Shown here piece after piece: positions 23,501 through 35,500 of a stretch of DNA of 64,000 bases. A program made the position numbers and the translations under genes. The notes beneath the pieces are model-generated. The model worked only from the letters and a program-made list of their open reading frames with translations, did not search any database and was not told the DNA's origin. The stretch lies in NCBI GenBank assembly GCA_019614645.1, contig JABWDB010000071.1, forward strand, positions 496,001 through 560,000, read 5' to 3'. The DNA is from Stratiolaelaps scimitus. Taxonomy: Eukaryota > Arthropoda > Arachnida > Mesostigmata > Laelapidae. Every line of letters begins with the position of its first letter. The stretch's first letter is position 1.

Positions 23501-26500
23501 GGCTACACATCTTCACCTTCTAAATTTCTATACACGTAGAAGCAGCTGGAATGTCTCGGAACCAATGCGAAAGCAGTTATACCGCGGACTTTGAATCTCG
23601 ACTGAGAATAAACCCGAAAACTATTAGAACTGAAAATGTTTCGAATCCGTCGCAATAGGTTGCGGGTTGCATATGACGAGTCATCCTTACACTTTAGAAC
23701 TGGACAGATTTTAGAGTCGAAGCTTCATATGTTTCAATATTATGTACATAACGATACTTTCAACTAAGCTGACAGAGAATTTGTGGTTGAAAATTGTTAT
23801 TTTTGCGATTTCAGCAGTAATAGAAGGACCACGCGTCGCACGAGTCATTAACGCTACCAGCGATTCCCTGACAATATCTTGGTCATTCGCGAGCCTTTCG
23901 AGTTTCTTCAACTTGTCCTCATTTACTGCTGCAGCGATTCCGACGACGTCCTTTGCTTCAAACCCTGTCGCTATTGAGAGTAGCGCGGGTAGTCAGCAAC
24001 GATCTCTTACACTCCTTGGACTTAGCCCTGCGACGTACTATAACGTTTCTGTGTGGGCAGTCGACACTGAAGGCAACGTCACTGGGAAAACGTATCTCAA
24101 CGCCTGGACACTCATCGGAGGTACGTGAGCTTTTATAGCTTTTTCGTGTTCATAATCATCCTCGACGGGGGGCGGGTTGGACCTCTTTATTTTCTTTTAT
24201 TTACGAATGCATGTGACATCATTGATACCTTGATGAAGTGTCATTAGATTGAAGGCATCCTGAAGCGTTGCTGGCCAAGTTAATAACATGTCTCAAATTT
24301 GGAATAGATGCATTTGCTTATTGCTTGACGTACTAAGTCAATTCCTCTAATAGTATTAGACTTGAGCACAAGAGCCGAATTTCGGAACTTATAAAATATA
24401 TATATATATATATAGTCGCAATCGAAATTTCTAAATTGGTGAAATGAAGTAATAAAAAACACGCAAGTATTTGGGAGATTCAAATATCTTCACATTTACG
24501 CTCTTTGCACAAACTACTCAAGTCGGGATTTGCTGAAAAACGTACACCAATTTGTTTTCTAATATTCTGTTTATCTGTCCTCCAAGAATTGTTCATTGGA
24601 TTTCTTGAACTTTGATTAATCAAATTAACGTTGCTCAACGTCTGCTAGATGATATATATCTGTATACGGAAACTGGTACACAATTTTCTACTCAAACCCG
24701 TCCATATGAATCTTTCATTTAGCAAATCACGTTGAATATTCAGTTAAGTATATTATTGCTTCAAAAAGATGTTTTTTTTCAAACATTTCCTCCCTAAGCC
24801 TACATTACTTTGTTTAACTCCTTTTATATAACCTGTCAGACAGCATTGGCGAAATCATCCACATATTTTTAAGGTTGTCTTTTTCTCGAAGTACTTGACT
24901 AATAATAATTATGGATGCAATTAATGAGTTATTCAAACATACAGTAGTTAGGAATCTCTAGGGATTATGGGGAGGGGGGGGGGGGGGTGAGGACGACATT
25001 GTCCCGAGGAGGGCGATGGCATTGTCTTTCTGCACAGCGAGGGACAGGCGTTGCAGAAGGAAAGATCCTTCGCGTTTGTCCCCGGTGGCGCGAATCAGCC
25101 TATAGTAGACCCTTTCGAGAAAATTCGCAGTGAGGAGGCCGTGCCCGCCTAAGATTTCACAGGCAAGGGGGGAAAACAGGTGGGTTGCCTGGAGTGCGGC
25201 GTACTTCCGTAGCTTGGCCCGCTCCGCACGCGCTACCGCGTAACCGGGGATGGTTGCACAGTGTTTGACATAAGAAGGTGCTAGAGTGTCAACCACAGTG
25301 CCATCCCAAACCAGGTGCTGGCCTCGATGGAAGGGGATAAGGGTGAGGCCGTCAGGGCGGCGCCCGTCAGAGTGTCGAGGCCCTGTGGCTCCCTTGTGCA
25401 AGGGATACCGGCGGAGTGGAGGGCCCTCGCGAGCGTGTCATTAAGCATCGTGTGTCGCGGACGGCGACCGGCGCTGCGTTCGCACGAGAGTCCGTGGTGG
25501 CCATTCGTTGCGACGGGGTTCCCGCAACGCCCGCAGCTGTGGGCCGCAACTACAGGGGCCCCGAGGCGGAGGCCCACACAGAAGCGGAGAGGGCGATCGT
25601 CGAGAGCAGTACCAAGGGACGAGGAGGGCAGCGCGTGCCCCCGCACCAGGCCTGTCGACAGCCCGGAGGCGAGCCTGGTCAGCAACGTGTGGCGCTGAGG
25701 CCAGGAGGGAGTCCCGCAGCTCCTTGTGCAGGGCATCGGACCATACCCGCTGCTTGCTCTGTTTGTCCGGAGGGACCCGAGCGCGGACGCCCGTCTGGTC
25801 AAGGGCAGCTTCCCGGGAAGCGGAGAAGTGGGCGAGCGCTTCGGGGGGGAGGACTGTTGCAACCATGTCGGCAACCGCCGTAAGCGACGCGGCGTAGCAA
25901 ACGTCAGCCAAGCGGCGTACACTGAGGATGCCGAGGCCACCGAAGCGGACCGGAACGGTAGCCTGCGACGCCGCTTCCGGAGGAAGCTGGAGGTTCAGGA
26001 TCGTGGTCAGGGCGTCCAACACCAAGTCGTCATACTCGTGAAGGACTGAAGCCTCAGTTCCGGCCGGGCATGTGCTAAGCAAGTGCTGCATGCGTGCCGC
26101 CGAGAAACAGGACCGAAGGAGGAACAGCCTCTGGTGAGCCGATAACAGGGGCAGTCGGTCGACGGACTTAACCACCGTTTACTATGGGAGTCCTCAGGCA
26201 TTTTACGAGGCACTAAGCCTGGAGATCAGATAACCTATTACATTACATTATGGTTATTGTATTACAAAAATGATCGTCCATAGGTTGCCATGTAGTCGGT
26301 AGCTGTGGCACACCCTTCCTATGACCTCCGTGTGAGAGGTACTATACTATCTCTCTGAGTACTTGTTCGAACTCGTTCCAATCTTGGTGGTTAGTTGCCC
26401 TCAATATCTTCTTCAATTATTCGAAGAAACCACGTATGCGTTTCCGGCAAGCCATGTATCCAGATACTCGGCCAAATAGTTTTTATACACCTTTCCGGTG

Positions 26501-29500
26501 ACAGAGGTCTTCGAAGGCAAGAGTCGATAGAAGGCGATCCCATAAGCAGCACTTTTTTGTCGCCGTGAATCGATTCACACGCCTCCGGTTCAGCTGTTTT
26601 AGCTAGATACAAATATTGGCTACGCAGGTTCCTGTCAATTCAGACCAAGTCTCATCAATCGTGAGAGTACGTTTCACGGTCGCTTTCGTTTTAGAATAAT
26701 AGCGGATGATCTGCTAACAACAAAAAGCACGGAAGTATCTTAGTTCAGGTCGCAATTCGCGTGGCACCCATTTAGCCAGAATGTTGCGAGTGCAAAAATC
26801 GTCGTTCACGATGCGCTGAGCTGTAAAGTGTTTTTGAGTACAGACTTGAATAATCGTAACGGACACCGTCGCTATTGGTGTAGCACGTCCCTCACGTATG
26901 ATCTTCTAGTGCACACTGGCTGAGGCTCGGATTCCGGATATGTATAGAATAGCGTAGATCGCCACCATTCGCAAAGCTGGCAGCAGATCCATCCCTGCGA
27001 ACAAAAGACCGGTTTCCTTAACCTCCATGTCCTAAAAGGTGATGGAATGGATAATTTGTAAAGCCATTCTTCGCAATGCTGAAAAACAGAGCCTAATTTC
27101 AGATAGGCAGTTTGCGTATTTAAGGTCGGTCGACAACAGATTCCCTGTTCCACTTTGGGACCTCGATAGCCCTCAGAATAAATGCAGGTAAGGCCGTCGA
27201 TGTCATCTATACCGATTTCACAAGTGCATTTGAAATAATGCCTCATGAACTTGGATTTCTTGCGCGACAGTACCTTTATAGTAAGGATACACAGGGGGTC
27301 CCCAGATCACGGTTATCGGGAGTTTTCTCTTCTATTCGTGGACCAAGTTAAACATGTCACCCAATCCCCTATAAAAGTGTATGTCTATGCGGACGATGTC
27401 AAGCTAATGACCGACAGCGACTCAACAGATAATCGGGCAGCTCTTCAGAGAACGCTTGATGAATTCTGCATGTGTACGACTCGCATGGAGTTATTATATA
27501 ACTGCGAGGACAGAGGCCCTAGATAGGAGGTCTGGGGAGAGAAAGAGAAGGGAAGCAGCTGAGAGTCAGCTAACCACGTCATGTCCGAACGGTGACGAAG
27601 ATGTGTGGTGCTCGTGGCTGGGCTTGTACACATCTCACTCCCCCATACTGAAAGAATGCGCTAAGCGATACTGGGAAGGGCGGTGTTGATGAACATCGTC
27701 CACAGTTCCACGGGGGGGAGGGGTCACGGTGTTATCATGCATTACCATGGCAATAGCATCCTTTTAAAAAAAAATGGGATTACGACTATCACACAAAATC
27801 ACAGTCATACACGGCGGTGGACGTGACCCACGTTAACAATAAACGAGATCGATCTGGGGATCAATCTCTCCATTTCGCTAAATGTCAGTGAACAGGCCGA
27901 TTCTGTTTTGTCTATATGCTCGATGATCTGTAACTGGGTCCTTAGGGCGTTTGCCCTGAAATACCCATCCGCATACTTGAAGCTGTTTTATTCACATGCG
28001 GTCCCCACATTTATCTACGCTATTATTGCCTCAAACTTTCGCCGAACTAGCTACCTACACCTGTTGTAGAAGATGCAAAACCGATTTGTAACACGTGTTG
28101 AATATCGATGTAGCCATTACCACCACATGCCATGTAATAACGAGTATTGGCGACGGACCAACGAGGGCCAATTTTTTCTTGATGCGACCTCCTCCAGGGT
28201 AGATTTTGTGTTCCAACCAAAAGCCGTGGCCAAAACTGAAAGTGCAACACACCTGTCTATATGGAGAATACACATAAGAATGCACTTCATATGTTCATGA
28301 AGTTTTAAGATCCTGTCAAATGCCCCGAGATATTTCTTAGTACGAAGTTCTATTCTATATAATGTCACATAATAATTTCTTGAAATATACAATAAAAGGC
28401 TTTCCCAACAAAGGCATGCATTTCACTCGTGAATAGAGTGTGCAATGCAAAAGCATTCAACAAAATTCCTGCAGCGACGGCAGGAATTACTGGAATAGCA
28501 CACAAGCAGCAGTAGAAGACGAAGACTAGAACATATTCTACGAGTGTTGTTCCTGGAAATCAGGGTCATAAATGTTTGCAAACAGATGAGGCAAAGTCTT
28601 GAAAATATTCTCACTGAAGCTGTGAATATGTCGTCCACCTAACTCTAAAGTGTGCGTGATAAGCAACTCTACTCTATGGAAATCATGACACCACAGCTTG
28701 GGAGGTCAGCGAAGACTGACCGATTTATTTACACGTTTCATTATATCGTCTGCCTGTGTTGCACATGGTACGTACCACTCTGTGGTACGTACCATCATCA
28801 TCTCCCTTTCTTTACAAGGTTTTAAAACAATGTTCCAATCGTGTGACTATCTTGATCATGATCTATAGACAGTCTTACCAATTAATATTTAGAGTAGCTA
28901 CAAAATATCACAGAGTATCATATTTTCAATGTCCCCTTGGTGTTGTTCCAATGATGTCTACTCGTTTGCACAATATTTAGTAGAGCGCCTTAACCTGGCC
29001 CCATCTCTAAGCTGCCTACCTACGTTTTCTACTGTTGCTTCACCGTCCCCCTCACCACTATAGAACACTTCCGTGTCATCATCATCCTCACTCTCGCTCC
29101 TCCATCCCTTGCTATCTTTTATGTTCTCTCTGACCCTGTCTGACCCTGCCTGCCAATAGGGATCTCCTCACAGTTGTATCCCCCGTGTACCTCTCGACCA
29201 ACTGCCCTCTCTGTCTTCGTACCGATGACCTGGTACTCCCTCAAAGGCCTCCCCGTTTTCCTCAGAAAGTGTCTGTTTCTCGTTAGTAGTATGGCCTCCC
29301 ATTGCATCTCGTACCGAGCGTACGGCAGTTTGGTGGTTACGACACCTGGCACCCACTCCGATTCCCCCACTCTGGTCGGCATTATTCGTACATTATCTCT
29401 TACCGGGCGATCTTCTAGATGTCTACTTCCCCTATCATAATTTTTTTTTTCATTATTTCTACTTCCCTACGACGCGCTATAATAACATTTTGATTGTGTA

Positions 29501-32500
29501 TCACTGAAGTCTTCAGCTGGTGTTTTACCATTGGGAGCCATGTCCTAATTCTACGTGAATACAATAATTCTCCTTGTGTACCACCTTCTATTCATTCTAC
29601 GTCATCAGTCCTTTCCATCAGTCTTGGTCGACTGCTTGCGCTCTTCGAATAATATTCTTTACAATCGTGACTGCCGCCTCTGCTTTTCCGTGAGTTTGAT
29701 GGTGATAAGAAGAATCCACGTCGATGCGTACCGCCCACTGGTCGAAGAATTACTTCAACTCCTTTGCTCGGAACAGTGGGTCCGAGTCCGTCATCAGTAC
29801 GTCGCATACTCCTAGCTCCGAGAATTCACGAGCGAGTTGTCCGGCATGTGTCCTCTTGTGGGCTGTCTCGTCAGCTCAGCCACTACAATCATGTTGGAGT
29901 AATAGCAGACCAGAACGAGCAACTTCCGGCCATCAATTTCCGCAATATCCATACCCACCTTCTGCCATGGGCGGACCGGCAATTCATGTGGAAAATTTCT
30001 TGCAGCCATCACACCACTTCGTATATTGCTCAATATCATTCTTCATTCTTATCCAGAGCACACAGCTGCACTCTCTGTCCAAGACCTTCTCCGCCGACAT
30101 ATGTACGTAGCAGACTTTGACAGTTAGGTCCGTTCTGAGCGACATTTCGGCATAACCATCGTGTCCCCCTGCAGCACCAGTCCATCCTCCACCATGGACG
30201 CATGTCTATACGGAAAGAAATCGGTCACCTCCACCTCGATTTTTCGTTTTGACCTCGGCCAACCCTTCTCTGACCACTTCTATGAGCTTTTGGTATATTT
30301 AGTCCTCTCTGGCGGACTGTGGATCCTCTTAATGCTGGCATCGTGCATCGGCAACATTCGGATTCCTTTATTTCCTCCTCCTGGCGGCACCTCTCTGAGG
30401 TAACCGGGCATCGTGACAGGGCAGCAGCCAACCTCATCTCGAAAGCTGGACGAAACACAAGTTTGACATTGTACCTTTGAATCGACATGAGCTGCTCCAC
30501 AATCCACTTGGAAACCTTCCTCCACTCTGAGTTTTAGTTCCGAATCTGCTGCCGGGTTCAAGCACATAGTGCCAGTATCCCGACTTGAGATCAAATTCGG
30601 AGAAGACCTTTGCATCGCTCAGATGCTGCGCCACCACAACTAAAGTCGGTGTGTGGTACACCTCTCGAATCAGCCCTTCATTCAACCTCCTTGCACCGAG
30701 ACATAACAGCATCTTCCCCGATTGTTTGATCTGAATCGACAATCGACTCACCCATTCTGTGGGCTGGTCGACCCGAGTGATCACTCCTTGTTTGTCAAGA
30801 TCCGTCAATGTCTTCTTTAACTCTACCTTCAGATACGGCGATACCTTGCACGATACATTACAAGGTGGAACTGTGTCCTTCTTCATCTCTAGTCTCACTT
30901 GTCCCAGGAACCGCCCGAGGTCGCCATCGAACACCTCTGGGAACGCTGCCAGTGTTCCACTGTGTTCAGAGCTGTATTTACCTCTTCTGTTACCACTTTT
31001 TCCACCTGCTCATAGTCAAACTTAATCAGGCCCATTTCTTCCGACGAACACTTTCCGATAATAGGTTGCAGCTCTTCCTGGACATGGCTCCCGTCTTCTC
31101 ATTTGACACTGTTCGTGTGGTTTCGCCCAGGGTGTTCATTCGTTCTCCGCTATATACCCTGAGCGTTGGTCGCTCCTTACGGTTGATCTTTGCTTTCGAA
31201 ATCCGCGACACAGGCACAACATTCACCGCTGCTTCACAATCCACTTGGAAACCTTCCTCCACTATGAGTTTTATGAACACCATCGTCTTGTCTTGGCCTG
31301 AGGTCGTATAGACAAAATCCTCTTCACTATCCTCTCCCTGCATCTTTCCCTGTCCCACAACATTGACTCGCTGTCGTGGCTGTTTGGAGTGGTTTTCGCC
31401 GTTGCATCTCATGCAAACCTACCCCGTCGCTTGCCAGAATCTCACTCCTTGCCGATACCATCTCCCACAACTGTTACACCTTCGATTCGATCCTGATCTG
31501 GCGTTCCCAGCTCGTTTGGCTCTCCAGTAACCTCCGCGAACGTTGCTGTGAGTGTGTTTTAGTTGCCTGTGTCTCATTCCGCCAGTGGATCGACTCGACG
31601 CAAGAGCATTGATATCCTCCGTTAGCGCCGCCGCGTTGCCACCTTGGTGTCCCTGTACTGCTGTGATGGGGCTGAATGACTGTAGCTTGTTATTCACTAC
31701 CTCCATCGAAGTACAAATTTTGACCACTTCTGCGAGGCTTAGATTTGTCATTTTTAGTAGCTCTTGCCTCGTTTCACTGCACCGGAGGCCTGCAATTATC
31801 TGGTCATTCACCACGCGGTCTTCTAGCTCCTTATAATTGCTTGGCTTTACTGCGAGCCGCAAGTCTTTTAACCACGTACTGAACGGGTCTCCGGGCCCTT
31901 GAATCCTTTCCCGATACACGTGAGCGAGGATGTTCCGATTCACCCCCCGTAAACCCTGCATCTAGCTTCTTTATCAAATTCTCAAAACTGGGCACATTAT
32001 TATCAGAGAATTTTGCGTGGTATTCATCGAGAATCACATCCCCGCCTGATGCCAACAGAATGGCCACTTTTACTTTATCATCTTCCTTGCTTTTCTTCGT
32101 CACTGTGAGGAATATTTGGAGTTTTTGCCGAAATTTTTGTCATTCTGTGAACGACCGCGTTCGCATCGCTATGTTGTACGGCATTTTATGCATCTTTCTC
32201 CAACCGTCACTCCAGTATCTCCTCACTTAGCCACTTGGACAGTCAGGTCTCTCAGTCCGTTACCGCAGCAGCCATGGGAATATGTCGTCCACCTAACTTT
32301 AAGGTGTGCGTGAGAACCAACTCTACTCTATGGAAATCATGACACCACAGCTTGGGAGATCGGCGTAGACCGACTGATTTATTTACACGTCTTATTATAT
32401 CGTCTGCATGTGTTGCACATGGAACCACTCCGTGGTAAGCACCCTGATCAACAGAAACACTACTTCATATACTTGGAATGGTAGGTTGTTAAGAGCTTTG

Positions 32501-35500
32501 ACAATGGGACTATGGTATCCTCATGTGGGCGTCGTAGCTAGTCCGAAAAGGAAAATTTCGGCATTTTGAATTGCTGGCGGTGTGTATCGCTTCATGATGA
32601 TGGTAATGGCGTCTCCATGTTCTTGGGCAAGGCATGCGAACGGAGCGGCTGAGGGTCTATGATACGGGGGAGCTAGACGGTACTTTTGAATTCGCGAAAG
32701 CATAGGAGATTCCGGTTTATAGGGAAGCTCAGGAGTCTACAGCAATTCTGCAAACAAACTGTATCGCTGTTACTTAAGGATAGATATTTAGGAATCAAAC
32801 TTTGCCAACGATCGGCCTCCTTCATAGGCACTGTCTTTAGGCTGCAAGAATGGCGTTCTGCAGAAGGCAGTTCGGTCAAAGGGGAAACGTCAAGGAATTA
32901 TGGAATTTGATTAAAACGACCTGTGGATGAAACAGATTGAAAGTGCTCTTCCACGAGCTCTTGTCATCGAATCGAGTGAAGTCATTCGAAATTGCAAACG
33001 ACTTAAGCGATCACTTCGCCGCTGTGGGAGCTAAAACGGTGGCCTCCTTTCAGGTTGACGGGAATATTAAGCGGGAACTGGAAACCGAATCTCGCAGGTT
33101 CGGGTGGCGCAACTGACGCAACAAGGATTGTCTATCCAAAGTAATTGACAAGTTATTGATTTTCACACTGGAGAGGCATCTGCATTCGATAAACTATTTC
33201 TCTGCCGGCAAGCTTGAATGAGCACCCTCATTGCCCTCGCTCTGTCTCATCTATGGCAGGAAAGCGCTGGCATCACCGATAGGAACTAACTCTGCCTCGA
33301 TGTCTCCCTGGATGTGTTGGGCAGCCTTCAACTGTCTCCGCCATTCGTTACTCTTGCGGTTACTGGCATGTCTAGGCTTTTGTCATATGGTTGTGGATTG
33401 GTTTACGTCTTATCTCTTAGCGAGAAGACAGGCAATGAAGACTGAGGTCTTCATATCAGCTTAGCAGGAGAAAAACATCGGTGTGCTAAAGGTTTTATTG
33501 GTTTATTAAACGAACTGCAATAAACCAATTTTTGGGAAAACACTTTCAAGATAATTGTCGAGGCTGTTTACATCTCGTTCTTATTTCGCATTTGTACATC
33601 AGAACTTCGATCTTCTATTTTTGATGTACCATTCTCAAACTATAACGTTCGTACTTTGAATGCAAAGTATAAATACCAGATAGGTTCGCAACATGAAGCT
33701 TTGTCCTATATTCTAGTTGTTATGTAACAATCGCTAGTTGGATTATACAATACAATACAAATACACCTTTATTAACCAAAAGGGGGTGGTACAGATTCTC
33801 GTGATGCACGACACAATGTTCAATCTAAACCTTTATCTCATAGTTTTTTCAACGTGAACTTGAGCGTTTGTAAATTGCAGTTCCACTGGTAAACCTCAAT
33901 TTGAATCTGAAAATGAAAAATTATGCGGTTGGCTAAGGCTGTTCAAGACAGTTAAGTTCCTCGGATTCTAATGGTTGTTCTCGTAGTTGTTCGAGTTCAT
34001 ACAGCTTCCCAGGTACAAGATACTAGGCGTTTGTGAACAATATTTTAGCCCCATATTACAGTTTGAACTGCATGTAGCAGTTCTAGGAATATTTTTCTTC
34101 TTACGTGAATTATCCCGATAGTACATGAAACTACGTAATAAGGTTAATAAGGTGAATTACGCTAATGAACTATGCTTTTAGTTAAATCCCCATTTGTGTT
34201 ACTCTGGGTTAAGCTCATTGAATAATAGTTTGCGACTTATTCTTCTTGTTCTGCATCAGATTTAGGTGTTCCACCAAATCCCACGGTTGAGGAGGTGTTC
34301 CAGGACGGTAAAAGAGTGCTTGTTGTAACGATAATCCCTCCAACGGAATTCCATGGGCCCGTCACGTATGTATCAGACATCACGCATGTAGCTGGTCACC
34401 TTTTATTCTTCTTAATAAATTCATACCATTCTCGGAAAATAATATAATAGCTATTAGAAATACATACGGGTGTACTAAATTCAGTTACATTTCACTGAAT
34501 ACCTCTTGAATGTGCAGTTTTGTTCTTAAAAATCGGCTGCGTTTGACATACGTGGCACGTAGGATCATCTATTGCACCAGATCATTTTAGATGATGTCAA
34601 CTATTCTATTTAGACATTACGATCAAAAGGTGTTGACTTGAGACTCATCAGTAATTATCAACAATGAATAATCAATGTAATAAAATAAGCAAACCGGGAG
34701 ATGTTAGCATCCTTTGCTGCCGGCCGTTTGTATGACCAAATTTTTGTTTCTTTGATTGATTTTCAGGAAATATCGCATTGTTGTAATGAAGCAGGGCTCG
34801 CTCAGGCGTTTCGACCCAGACAACCTAGTTGATTTCGCAGAAGCTGATAGAAATGGCTTGCCATATTATGTAGCAGGTGACGTGGAGCCATTACAGAAGC
34901 CGCTACGCTTTGTAGTCGGTGATAATTCACCAAGTAATCCACCGCTCGAGGAGGGACAGAAGTATGATATCATCGTGGGAGTCGTCAGTGAACTGAATGG
35001 GGTATGTTATTGAAGTTAGCAATAAGGACGCCTTATAGGATCAACCGAAGGCAAGCAGTACAATATGTGAAAATTTGTCACCAAGTCCAAACCACAGAGA
35101 CACACGATCGGGGCTGCGCTGAGCAGTTGTGCTAGTCGCATCATACTTAGTAGTTGTATGGTTGGTACATAAGTAATCGATATCAACTTAAACTGCTTCA
35201 CTTTAGACTTGAACGCTAGAACAAGCTTGAAACTTGGCGAGTTCATTTACTGATCCATTCTGCGTCTATAGGTTTTCTTAGATCCTACAACTAAGGATCA
35301 TTGTTTCCCATCGCCAGTGGAATTTCAAAACGATTGAAACAAGGAGACCAAAAGAAGGGGATGCTCTATTATGAACTGCTCGAACTTGGTGAGAGGGTCT
35401 ACACAGACCGGTTACAGAACAAAATTCAGCCAACTAAGCCGAGAGATTACCAGAAAACGATCGTGAAGTGGCAAAGGACGGAGGAAAATAGTATCGCAAT

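Larger units (their letters stand above)
28629..32443 (-). mobile_element. Ty3/gypsy LTR retrotransposon, antisense in intron 2, internally deleted
   Basis: Two similar repeats of about 160 bases at 28629-28794 and 32283-32443 bound the element. On the minus strand the order is LTR, gag, protease, reverse transcriptase, RNase H end, integrase, purine-rich tract, LTR, i.e. the Ty3/gypsy order. Stops and frameshifts occur in every part and the centre of the RT is deleted. The LTRs differ by many substitutions and small indels, so the insertion is old. No clear target duplication was found. Confidence 0.85.
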
